From the NCBI GenBank assembly GCA_903912275.1, contig CAIWGR010000174.1, positions 1 to 14,067 on the forward strand: a stretch of 14,067 bases of DNA, given 5' to 3'. The notes below the pieces were generated by a model that worked only from the letters and a program-made list of their open reading frames with translations, was not told where the DNA came from and made no database searches. Origin of the DNA: an uncultured delta proteobacterium. GTDB taxonomy: Bacteria > Myxococcota_A > Bradymonadia > REDH01. Position numbers and translations under genes: made by a program. Shown here piece after piece: positions 7,712 through 14,067 of the stretch; positions within the stretch are counted from its first letter, which is position 1, and each line of letters starts with the position of its first letter.

Positions 7712-8472
7712 TCGGGCTTGCGCTCCACAACGCGGCGCTCCGATCGCGCGACGGCTGGCGGGTCGAGCCGCTGTCGCTCACCCTGGAGGCGGGCAGACCG
7801 GTGCTCCTCGTAGGCCCCAACGGGGCCGGCAAGTCGAGCCTCCTCCGCCTTCTGCTCGGACGCGAGCCCCGCGCTGCCGGCCGTGTCACGGTGGGCGGGT
7901 TCGACGTCGCGAAACTCACACCGCTGCAGCGCGCCGCCCACCTCTCCTGGCTCCCGCAGCACTCCGATGCGGTCGAGCCAATGCGGGCGGTGGAGTGGGT
8001 CGCCGCTGCCCGCTTCCGCTTCGGCGAACCCGCCTCCATCGCAGAGCGCCAGGCCCGCGCGCTGCTGACAGCCAGCGGTCTCGACCACCTGGCGGAGCGT
8101 CAGACAGACGAACTCTCCGGCGGCGAGATCCAGCGGCTCCGCATCGCCTCGCTCCATGCCCAAGAGGCGGCCTGGTGGTGCCTGGATGAGCCGACAAACC
8201 ACCTCGACCCTTCGGCCCGCGGCGCGGTAACAGGCCAGCTCGCAGCCGCCTGCGAGCCGGGACGCGGGCTCATCGTCGCGACCCACGATCTCGCACTGCT
8301 CCACGCCTTCCCTCATGCGCGGATCATCGGTCTCCGCGAGGGCCACGTCGCCTTCGACCAGCCCTGCTCGAGCCCATCGCTCGGCCCCGACCTGAGCGAA
8401 CTCTATCAGACCAGGGTCCGCGAGCAGGCCGTCGACGGGCAGCGCTGGTACTACTTCGCGGGCGACCTGTGA
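7708..8472 (+). CDS. ABC transporter ATP-binding protein (BtuD/FecE-like)
   Basis: The 254-residue protein is the nucleotide-binding subunit that powers the importer at the inner face of the cytoplasmic membrane. All ABC motifs are present: Walker A GPNGAGKS (36-43), Q-loop Gln84 in WLPQHSD, signature LSGGE (136-140), Walker B WWCLDE (156-161) followed by PTNHLD, and the switch His193 in ATHD. The Leu-Pro-Gln Q-loop and the THLD-like D-loop are typical of the iron-siderophore/cobalamin/haem class. The open frame extends upstream to 7300, but homology begins here. The ATG overlaps the previous stop (ATGA) and its own stop overlaps the permease GTG (GTGA). The tight overlaps imply balanced production of the three transporter parts. 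Substrate is inferred from the neighbouring binding protein. Confidence 0.92.
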   Translation: MIGLALHNAALRSRDGWRVEPLSLTLEAGRPVLLVGPNGAGKSSLLRLLLGREPRAAGRVTVGGFDVAKLTPLQRAAHLSWLPQHSDAVEPMRAVEWVAAARFRFGEPASIAERQARALLTASGLDHLAERQTDELSGGEIQRLRIASLHAQEAAWWCLDEPTNHLDPSARGAVTGQLAAACEPGRGLIVATHDLALLHAFPHARIIGLREGHVAFDQPCSSPSLGPDLSELYQTRVREQAVDGQRWYYFAGDL

Positions 8473-9419
8473 GGGCCCGCTCGCTCCTCCTCTTCGGCCT
8501 CTGCTGCGCCGGCCTCATCGCAGCCGCGCCCTGGGCCGGGCCTGCGCTTGAGGGCGACAACGCCCGCTTCATCCTCACCTCGCTCCGACTGCCCCGGGTC
8601 GCGCTCGCCGCGCTCGCCGGCGGCAGCCTCGCCGCGGCGGGCGCCGCCTTCCAAATCCTGCTCCAGAATCCGCTCGCGAGCCCGAGCACCATCGGGACCA
8701 CCGCCGGCGCCGCGCTCGGAGCCCTCACCCTGCTCGTTGTCGCGCCGGCCGCAGCATCGCCTACAGGGCTCGTCGTCGCCGCCTTTGCGGGCGCGGCGGC
8801 CGTCTCCACCGCCATCACGGCCGCCGCCGCGAGCCGACGGCTCCGCGCCGGAGACCTCATCCTCGCCGGCGTCGCCCTCACCGTCGCAGCGGGCGCCGTC
8901 GCTACCGGCATGCAGCTCCGTGCCGACGCCGCCGCCACCGTCGCCGCGGTGCGCTGGTCGCTCGGCTCCGTCGCTACCGTCGGCATGGCCAAGCCCGCCG
9001 CGCTCGCCCCCATCGCAGCGGTCGCCATCGGCTGGCTCACCCTCCGCGGCCGTGCGCTGCAGACGCTGGCAGCGGGGCCCGAGCGGGCCGCCTCCCAAGG
9101 CGTCGACCTGGTTCGTCTCCGTGTGGAAGTGCTCGCAGCCGGCTCGCTTGCCGTGGCAGGCGCCGTCGCCTTCGCAGGACCCATCGCCTTCGTCTGCCTG
9201 ATTGTCCCCCACCTCGTCCGCTTGACGCTCCATCCCCCCGTCCGCTGGCTGGCGCCGCTGTCTGCGCTCGGTGGCGCGGCCTTCCTCGTGGCTGCCGATG
9301 CCGGCGCGCGACTCCTGCTCCCCGAACGCGAACTTCCGGTCGGCGTTGTGACCGCGGCACTCGGCGCGCCGGCCCTCATCCTGCTGCTCTGGCGCAACCG
9401 TTCGCGGCAACCGCACTAG
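8469..9419 (+). CDS. FecCD-family ABC transporter permease (BtuC-like)
   Basis: The 316-residue, highly hydrophobic inner-membrane protein is the channel subunit of the importer. FecCD landmarks are clear: LRLPRVALAALAGGSLAAAGAAFQ (39-62), QNPLASPSTIGTTAGAALGA (66-85), then GPIAFVCLIVPHLVR (near 237-251) and the C-terminal ELPVGVVTAALGAPALILLLWR. Between them are several Ala/Leu/Val-rich helices, consistent with roughly nine or ten transmembrane segments. It is slightly shorter than E. coli BtuC (about 326). Translation likely begins at GTG 8469, overlapping the ATPase stop, without a Shine-Dalgarno sequence. It ends the overlapping run of four genes that started at 5211; the next gene is 144 bp away. 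There is no TonB-dependent receptor in the window, so outer-membrane passage must be served by another locus or by the composite barrel protein. Confidence 0.92.
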   Translation: MRARSLLLFGLCCAGLIAAAPWAGPALEGDNARFILTSLRLPRVALAALAGGSLAAAGAAFQILLQNPLASPSTIGTTAGAALGALTLLVVAPAAASPTGLVVAAFAGAAAVSTAITAAAASRRLRAGDLILAGVALTVAAGAVATGMQLRADAAATVAAVRWSLGSVATVGMAKPAALAPIAAVAIGWLTLRGRALQTLAAGPERAASQGVDLVRLRVEVLAAGSLAVAGAVAFAGPIAFVCLIVPHLVRLTLHPPVRWLAPLSALGGAAFLVAADAGARLLLPERELPVGVVTAALGAPALILLLWRNRSRQPH

Positions 9420-9441
9420 CAGCCGCTGACTCCGCCTTCGG

Positions 9442-9487
9442 TTGACTTCTACGGCGCCGCAGCCTAGCCAACGCGCCCTGCAGTTGT
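9442..9487 (+). promoter_or_regulatory. Candidate pyrG promoter and conserved leader 13-mer
   Basis: TTGACT (9442-9447) is followed after 17 bp by TAGCCA (9465-9470). The -35 fits sigma-70 at five of six bases; the -10 is weak. A 13-mer, GCCCTGCAGTTGT (9475-9487), lies where a transcript would start and recurs exactly in the rapZ leader behind another TTGAC. The remainder of the 144-bp gap shows no terminator hairpin with a T tract. Confidence 0.4.
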
Positions 9488-9563
9488 GCAAAACAGCGGC
9501 GGCGCGGCAGCCATGGGGCGGCCCCCCTCCGCAACGCACCAAGCGTCAACACCGGCAGGTATC

Positions 9564-11183
9564 ATGGAAGCGCATCGCGACTCGAAGAAGTTTGTTTTTG
9601 TCACGGGCGGCGTCGTCTCCTCGCTCGGCAAGGGCATCGTCGCCTCCGCGCTCGGCGCCATCATGGAGGCCCGCGGCCTCAAGGTCAGCTTCCTCAAACT
9701 CGACCCCTATGTGAACGTCGATCCCGGCACGATGAACCCCCTGCAGCACGGCGAGGTCTTCGTCACGGACGACGGCGCAGAGACCGATCTCGACCTCGGC
9801 CACTATGAGCGCTTCTGCTCCACCCGCATGACACGGCTCAACAACCTCACCACGGGCCGCATCTACCACTCCGTCATCTCCAAGGAGCGGCGCGGCGAGT
9901 ATCTGGGCTCCACCGTCCAGGTCATTCCCCACATCACCGACGAAATCAAAGCCCGCATCGTGGATGCCTCCGAAGGCAACGACATCCTCATCACCGAAAT
10001 CGGCGGTACGGTCGGCGACATCGAGAGCCTCCCCTTCCTCGAAGCCATCCGTCAGATGCGCTCCGACTTCGGCAGCTCCAACACCTGCTACATCCACGTT
10101 ACGCTCATCCCCTACATCGCCGCGGCCGGCGAGCTGAAGAGCAAGCCCACGCAGCACTCCGTCCGCGAGCTCCGCGAGATTGGTGTGCAGCCCGATGTGC
10201 TGGTCTGCCGCTCCGACCGCGAAGTCTCGACCGACATGAAGCGCAAAATCGCCCAATTCTGCAACGTCGAGGCGCCCTGCGTCATCTCCCTGCCCGATGT
10301 CGCCAACATCTACGAGGTGCCCGAACGGCTCCACGCTGACGGCCTCGACAGCCGGGTCCTCGAGCGGCTCCGCATGAGCCCCGCCGAGCCCGATCTCAGC
10401 ACCTGGACCAACCTCGTTCGCGCCATCCACAACCCCACGCGCGAGGTCACGATCGGCATCGTCGGCAAGTATGTCGACCTTACCGACGCCTACAAGTCGC
10501 TCAACGAGTCGCTCCGCCACGCAGGCTACGCCCACCACGCCAAGGTGAACCTCAAGTTCGTCGACTCCGAGGAGCTCGAGCGCACCGGCGCCGAGGCCAT
10601 GCTCAGCGACGTCGATGGCGTTCTGGTTCCCGGCGGCTTCGGCAGGCGCGGCATCGAGGGCAAGGTCCTCGCCGTCACCTATGCGCGAACCCACAAGAAG
10701 CCCTACTTCGGCATCTGCCTCGGCATGCAGGTTGCGGTCATCGAGTATGCCCGCAACGTGGCAGGCCTCGCAGGCGCGCACAGCCAGGAGTTCGAGCCCG
10801 ATGCGCCGCACAAGGTCATCGACCTCATGGCCCACCAGCGCGACCTCACCGACATGGGCGCCAGCATGCGGCTTGGCGCCTATCCCTGCCACCTCCAGGC
10901 CGGCTCCCTCGCGGAGAAGGCCTACGGCTGCGCCGACATCTCCGAGCGCCACCGCCACCGGTACGAGTTCGCGACCGACTACCGCGACCGCCTCACCGAC
11001 GCCGGCCTCATCCTCTCCGGTACCAGCCCCGACAACGCGCTCGTCGAGATCGTCGAACTTGCCGACCACCCCTGGTTTCTGGGCTGCCAGTTCCACCCAG
11101 AGTTCAAGTCGCGCCCCACCGAGCCGCACCCGCTCTTTGTTGCTTTCATCGACGCCACGCTGCGCAACTCCGCACAATCCTAG
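9564..11183 (+). CDS. pyrG: CTP synthase (glutamine-hydrolysing)
   Basis: The 539-residue cytoplasmic enzyme aminates UTP to CTP using ATP and glutamine, the last step of pyrimidine nucleotide synthesis. The N-terminal synthetase domain (about 8-275) opens with KFVFVTGGVVSSLGKG, the P-loop, and contains LDPYVNVDPGTMNPLQHGEVFVTDDGAETDLDLGHYERF (46-84). The C-terminal class I glutaminase domain (about 295-530) has the oxyanion strand PGGFGRRG, nucleophile Cys385 in GICLGMQ, and His511/Glu513 in FHPEFKSRP. Length matches the family (about 535-550). The frame is open upstream to GTG 9486 and ATG 9513, which would add a Gly/Pro/Ser-rich leader atypical of PyrG. ATG 9564, with a weak AGG four bases before it, gives the usual start. 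It is normally regulated by GTP and CTP; nothing in the leader resembles a CTP-sensing attenuator. Confidence 0.97.
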   Translation: MEAHRDSKKFVFVTGGVVSSLGKGIVASALGAIMEARGLKVSFLKLDPYVNVDPGTMNPLQHGEVFVTDDGAETDLDLGHYERFCSTRMTRLNNLTTGRIYHSVISKERRGEYLGSTVQVIPHITDEIKARIVDASEGNDILITEIGGTVGDIESLPFLEAIRQMRSDFGSSNTCYIHVTLIPYIAAAGELKSKPTQHSVRELREIGVQPDVLVCRSDREVSTDMKRKIAQFCNVEAPCVISLPDVANIYEVPERLHADGLDSRVLERLRMSPAEPDLSTWTNLVRAIHNPTREVTIGIVGKYVDLTDAYKSLNESLRHAGYAHHAKVNLKFVDSEELERTGAEAMLSDVDGVLVPGGFGRRGIEGKVLAVTYARTHKKPYFGICLGMQVAVIEYARNVAGLAGAHSQEFEPDAPHKVIDLMAHQRDLTDMGASMRLGAYPCHLQAGSLAEKAYGCADISERHRHRYEFATDYRDRLTDAGLILSGTSPDNALVEIVELADHPWFLGCQFHPEFKSRPTEPHPLFVAFIDATLRNSAQS

Positions 11184-11191
11184 AGCATCTT

Positions 11192-11224
11192 GCGATTGGC
11201 ATAATTTGTGCATTTCGCTAGTGT
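11192..11224 (+). promoter_or_regulatory. Promoter-like region upstream of rpoN: sigma-54 -24/-12 match, sigma-70 match and imperfect dyad
   Basis: An AT-rich patch in an otherwise GC-rich region can be read in three ways. TTGGCATAATTTGTGCA (11196-11212) has the invariant GG and GC of a sigma-54 promoter exactly 10 bp apart (GG 11198-11199, GC 11210-11211). TTGGCA (11196-11201), then 17 bp, then TAGTGT (11219-11224) fits a sigma-70-type promoter. TGG-CATAAT (11197-11205) fits an extended -10. The same bases form an imperfect dyad centred on 11205 (GCGA 11192-11195 with TCGC 11215-11218, plus an inner arm), which could be an operator. Which is used cannot be decided from sequence. Confidence 0.5.
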
Positions 11225-11284
11225 GAGGCCTCGCTGGCGCCCCCGATCGGGTCCCGCCACGAACTCCCGCGAGACCGGCACTTC

Positions 11285-12748
11285 ATGGGCGCGCATCTCC
11301 GACAGACACAGCGACAAACGCAGGATCTGCGCTTCACGCTGCAGCTGCAGCAGGCCATCAAGCTGCTGCAGCTCAACCTGCCCGAGATGCTCGAACTGGT
11401 GCAACAGGAGCTCGTCGAGAACCCCTTTCTCGAAGAGTCGACCGAAGGCGGCGACGCCCCTGCCGGCGGCGAAGCGTCGACGATCGATCAGGTTTCGGAT
11501 GTCGGCGAGCCCGACGCACCCGAGCCACTCAAGGCCGACAACCTCGAAAAGGCGATCGCCGAGATCGACTGGGACTCCTACGTCGATGACTTCTCCGCGC
11601 CACTCCCCGGTGGCGCCTCCGCCAGCACCTCGGACGACGAGCAGCAGCCCTTCGAGCGGGCGAACGACAACGCCGAGTCGCTCACTGCGCGGCTCCTCTT
11701 TCAGCTCCAGACCTCCGGCGCCTCTGCCGAGGTCAAGCTAGGCGCCGCCGCCGTCATCCATAACCTCGACGAGAACGGCTACCTCGTCGATGTCACCATC
11801 GACGAACTCGCGGAGGAGCAGAATGTCTCCACCGACGCCGTCGAAGAGGGGCTCATCCTCGTACAGAGCTTCGACCCCGCCGGCGTCGCCGCACGCGACC
11901 TCCGCGAATGCCTCATGCTCCAGGCCAAGGCCGCCGGCGAGACCGACCTCGTCCTGCTTGAGATCATCGAGCACCACCTCCACGACATCGAACGGCAGAA
12001 CTACGCCGCCATCAGCCGCGCCCTCGCTGTGCCGCGCGACCGCGTCGCCTCCGCCCACAAGCGGCTCCTCAAGTTCGACCCCAAGCCGGGCCGTCAGTTC
12101 ACGCCGGACGACGGCGGAAACTACATCATCCCCGACATCTTCATCGAGAAGATTGGCGCCGTCTGGCACGCCCGACTCAACGAGGAGGGGCTCCCCCGCC
12201 TCCGTGTCTCCGACGACTATCGACGCCAGATGGGCCGCAACGCTCCCAAGGAAGACAAGAACTACGCCGCCGAGCGCATCCACAGCGCACGGTGGCTCAT
12301 CAAGTCCATCGACCAGCGGCAGCGCACCATCCGCAGGGTCACCGAGGCCATCCTCAAGTTCCAGCGCGGCTTCCTCGACCACGGCGTCGACCATCTCCGC
12401 CCGCTCGTCCTCAAGGATGTGGCCGAGGAGATTGGCGTGCACGAGTCGACCGTCAGCCGCGTCACCAGCAACAAGTATGTCGAGACCCCGCGCGGCACCT
12501 TCGAACTCAAGTACTTCTTCGACAGCTCCGTCCGGCAGAGTGGCGGAGACGATGTGGCTGCAGAGGCAGTCAAGCATCATATCCGGGCCCTCATCCAGCA
12601 GGAGCCCAACGCCAAGCCGCTCAGCGACGACAAACTGGCCGACCTGCTCCTGGCCAAGTTCAACATCGAGGTCGCCCGCCGCACCGTCGCCAAATACCGC
12701 GAGGCCATGGGAATCCTTCCCAGCGCGAGAAGAAAGCGGCGCGGGTGA
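11285..12748 (+). CDS. rpoN: RNA polymerase sigma-54 factor
   Basis: The 487-residue protein directs RNA polymerase to -24/-12 promoters, which open only with an AAA+ enhancer-binding activator. Region I (about 7-50) is the Gln/Leu-rich activator-interacting segment (RQTQDLRFTLQLQQAIKLLQL ... ENPFLEE). An acidic region II follows (about 51-130). The core-binding domain spans about 130-310 and includes FDPAGVAARDLREC. The DNA-binding part has a helix-turn-helix (about 376-397, LKDVAEEIGVHESTVSRVT), then FELKYFF (406-412), and ends with the RpoN box ARRTVAKYRE (464-473). All regions are intact and length is normal. ATG 11285 starts close to region I, as in the family, but lacks a clear Shine-Dalgarno sequence. 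The gene lies 101 bp after pyrG, with its own candidate promoter; lptB, the usual upstream partner, is not present. Confidence 0.97.
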   Translation: MGAHLRQTQRQTQDLRFTLQLQQAIKLLQLNLPEMLELVQQELVENPFLEESTEGGDAPAGGEASTIDQVSDVGEPDAPEPLKADNLEKAIAEIDWDSYVDDFSAPLPGGASASTSDDEQQPFERANDNAESLTARLLFQLQTSGASAEVKLGAAAVIHNLDENGYLVDVTIDELAEEQNVSTDAVEEGLILVQSFDPAGVAARDLRECLMLQAKAAGETDLVLLEIIEHHLHDIERQNYAAISRALAVPRDRVASAHKRLLKFDPKPGRQFTPDDGGNYIIPDIFIEKIGAVWHARLNEEGLPRLRVSDDYRRQMGRNAPKEDKNYAAERIHSARWLIKSIDQRQRTIRRVTEAILKFQRGFLDHGVDHLRPLVLKDVAEEIGVHESTVSRVTSNKYVETPRGTFELKYFFDSSVRQSGGDDVAAEAVKHHIRALIQQEPNAKPLSDDKLADLLLAKFNIEVARRTVAKYREAMGILPSARRKRRG

Positions 12749-12763
12749 TGCTACGCACTTTCC

Positions 12764-12808
12764 TTGACGCGCGCTGCTACCCACTGCACGCTGTGGCCCT
12801 GCAGTTGT
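12764..12808 (+). promoter_or_regulatory. TTGACG box plus conserved leader 13-mer before rapZ
   Basis: TTGACG (12764-12769) precedes GCCCTGCAGTTGT (12796-12808) by almost the same distance as the TTGACT/13-mer pair before pyrG (start-to-start 32 bp here, 33 bp there). No good -10 hexamer lies at 16-18 bp from the TTGACG (CACGCT at 17). It may be a promoter with an unusual -10 or a regulator site. CTGCA (12784-12788) and TGCAG (12800-12804) also form a short inverted repeat. Confidence 0.35.
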
Positions 12809-12833
12809 TACACCGTCGCACCCTCCGGCCCGC

Positions 12834-13691
12834 ATGAGCGAAGTCGTCATCGTCACCGGCATGTCCGGCTCCGGAAAGACCACCGCGCTTCGGTCGCTCG
12901 AAGACCTCGGCTACTTCTGCATGGACAACCTCCCCGTTGTCCTGCTCCCCAAGGTCGTCGACCTTGCTGGCGCCTCTGGCGGAAAACTGAGCCGCATCGC
13001 CGCCTGCATCGACGTGCGTGACCAGGCCTTCATCGCCGATGCCGGCGTCGTCATCGACGATCTGCGAAGCCACGGCGTCACGGTCCGAATCCTCTTCCTC
13101 GACGCCACCGACGACAGCATCATCCGGCGTTTCAGCGAGACGCGGCGGCCCCACCCGCTCGACCAGGGCGGCGATCTCCGCGCCGCCGTCCGTGCCGAGA
13201 GGAACCTGCTCGACGACATCCGCCACCGCGCCGAAATCGTCGCAGACTCCACCGCGCTCTCCACCCACGAGCTCCGCGCCCTCGTCCAGACCAGCTTCGC
13301 GGAGGCAGGTCGCCCGAACCTCGCCATCCGCATCATGTCCTTCGGCTTCAAGTATGGCGCGCCAACCGAAGCCGACCTCCTCTTCGATGTCCGTTTCCTC
13401 CCCAACCCCTACTTCGTTCCAGAGCTCCGGCAGCACTCGGGCTCCCATCCCAGCGTCGCCCAGTTCCTCCTCGAGCAGAGCGACACAACCGCCTTCCTCG
13501 ACCATCTCGAGCCGCTTCTCCTCTTCCTGCTGCCCCGCTATCAGGCGGAGGGAAAGGCCTACCTTACCATCGGCGTCGGCTGTACGGGGGGCAGGCACCG
13601 GTCTGTCGCCATTGCCGAAGCCCTCGAGGCACGCCTCGCGCGCCACAACCACCACGCGACCATCCACCACCGCGATCGAGCGCTGACCTAA
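12834..13691 (+). CDS. rapZ: RapZ-family nucleotide-binding protein (RNase adapter)
   Basis: The 285-residue protein belongs to the RapZ/YvcJ family. The N-terminal P-loop domain has Walker A GMSGSGKT (9-16), MDNLP (30-34), LFLDA (87-91) and SETRRPHPL (101-109). The C-terminal domain has MSFGFKYG (168-175), FDVRFLPNPYF (184-194) and GCTGGRHRSV (249-258), the segment that in E. coli RapZ forms the glucosamine-6-phosphate pocket. In E. coli RapZ delivers the small RNA GlmZ to RNase E and so lowers GlmS; in other bacteria its targets are unknown, and I see no GlmZ/GlmY-like RNA here. It is 85 bp after rpoN, where enteric bacteria and many deltaproteobacteria have hpf and ptsN first. The stop lies three bases before the next ATG, so it is cotranscribed with the PTS gene. 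Confidence 0.95.
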   Translation: MSEVVIVTGMSGSGKTTALRSLEDLGYFCMDNLPVVLLPKVVDLAGASGGKLSRIAACIDVRDQAFIADAGVVIDDLRSHGVTVRILFLDATDDSIIRRFSETRRPHPLDQGGDLRAAVRAERNLLDDIRHRAEIVADSTALSTHELRALVQTSFAEAGRPNLAIRIMSFGFKYGAPTEADLLFDVRFLPNPYFVPELRQHSGSHPSVAQFLLEQSDTTAFLDHLEPLLLFLLPRYQAEGKAYLTIGVGCTGGRHRSVAIAEALEARLARHNHHATIHHRDRALT

Positions 13692-13694
13692 CCC

Positions 13695-14067
13695 ATGGAC
13701 CCTTCCGAATTCCGCGTCATTCTTGACGACCGGCCCCTGCATGAGACCGCTGCCGCTGCCTGGTGTGACGCAGCCGACATCGATGTCGTCTGGTGGTGCA
13801 CGACAGCGCAATCTGCCGACGCGGAGACCCTCGACGCCCTACCCGCTCCCGTGCTGCTCATGTCGCCCATCGATGTTGCAGCCGCCAGCCTCGAGGCGCC
13901 TACAGCCGGCCTCCGCGTCCTCATCCTCGTCGACGATATCGCCACGCTCCTCCAGGCCATCCGACTCGGCCTGCCACCCATGCGACTCGTCGTCGCCAAC
14001 TACACCTCGGACACCAACGGGCGACGACTCTCGCCGGAGGTCTCCCTCGACGCCGACGACCACCGCC
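13695..14067 (+). CDS. PTS mannose-family EIIB-like protein (partial, 3' end outside window)
   Basis: An open frame from ATG 13695 runs to the window end (124 codons, no stop). It resembles EIIB of the mannose/sorbose PTS family. FRVILDDRPLHETAAAAW (6-23) matches the IIB active-site pattern (V-R-I-D-D-R-L-I-H-G-Q-V-x-x-x-W), with His16 at the phosphorylated position. Later LVVANYTSDTNGRRLSPEVSLDADD fits the IIB 'N-V-G-N ... K-R-x-L-S-x-x-V-x-L-D-x-x-D' pattern. The loop after the His (Glu-Thr-Ala rather than Gly-Gln-Val) and the variable middle are divergent. It may be a regulatory or phosphorelay protein rather than a transporter subunit. In related genomes a mannose-type IIA often sits between rapZ and IIB; here IIB follows directly. 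Confidence 0.75.
   Translation, partial: MDPSEFRVILDDRPLHETAAAAWCDAADIDVVWWCTTAQSADAETLDALPAPVLLMSPIDVAAASLEAPTAGLRVLILVDDIATLLQAIRLGLPPMRLVVANYTSDTNGRRLSPEVSLDADDHR

Noticed and set aside
6643..8346. Minus-strand open frame (567 codons) across the binding protein and ATPase genes
   Set aside because: It spans several + strand genes with intact signatures and its product is compositionally biased without recognisable domains.
9486..9563. N-terminal extension of CTP synthase from GTG 9486 or ATG 9513
   Set aside because: The extra Gly/Pro/Ser-rich residues are unlike PyrG N-termini, and ATG 9564 gives the normal length and start.
9546..11213. Minus-strand open frame (555 codons) opposite pyrG
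   Set aside because: Same shadow effect; the + strand frame has every CTP synthase motif and the minus product has none.
12777..13811. Minus-strand open frame opposite rapZ
   Set aside because: The RapZ motifs on the + strand explain the region; the minus product has no coherent domain.

Overview
The window is GC-rich, densely packed chromosomal DNA from a Gram-negative bacterium. All supported genes lie on the + strand. Gene order (ftsH-folP-cdaA-cdaR-glmM-pdxJ, then pyrG, rpoN, rapZ and a mannose-family PTS IIB), a Cys-rich lipoprotein and a MYXO-CTERM-like sorting motif suggest a deltaproteobacterial lineage in the Myxococcota/Bradymonadota sense. That placement is inference from gene order and protein style, not from a phylogeny. 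I see no tRNA, rRNA, CRISPR array, insertion sequence or attachment site, and no gene-free stretch longer than about 145 bp.

Region 1 (2-5232) is a housekeeping cluster: the 3' end of ftsH (membrane protease), folP (dihydropteroate synthase), cdaA (diadenylate cyclase), cdaR (its YbbR-domain regulator), glmM (phosphoglucosamine mutase) and pdxJ (pyridoxine 5'-phosphate synthase). The cdaA-cdaR-glmM order is the known c-di-AMP module, in which cyclase activity is tied to a cell-wall precursor enzyme. Stops and starts overlap at ftsH/folP and cdaA/cdaR.

Region 2 (5211-9419) is a run of four overlapping genes. The first is an unrecognised composite lipoprotein. It has a lipobox, a large extracytoplasmic domain, a Cys-rich linker, a MYXO-CTERM-like hydrophobic/Arg segment, a second signal-peptide-like segment and a beta-barrel-like C-terminus, all in one reading frame. 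It is followed by a complete BtuF/BtuD/BtuC-type ABC importer (binding lipoprotein, ATPase, FecCD-family permease) for cobalamin or a ferric chelate. The composite protein is the most unusual item in the window.

Region 3 (9420-14067) carries pyrG (CTP synthase), rpoN (sigma-54), rapZ and the start of a PTS IIB-like protein that runs off the window. In many deltaproteobacteria Kdo/Lpt genes separate pyrG from rpoN, and hpf/ptsN separate rpoN from rapZ; here they are absent. The three short intergenic leaders hold possible regulatory signals. A TTGAC box is followed 32-33 bp later by an identical 13-mer in front of both pyrG and rapZ. Upstream of rpoN there is a sigma-54-like -24/-12 element overlapping an imperfect dyad and a plausible sigma-70-type promoter.
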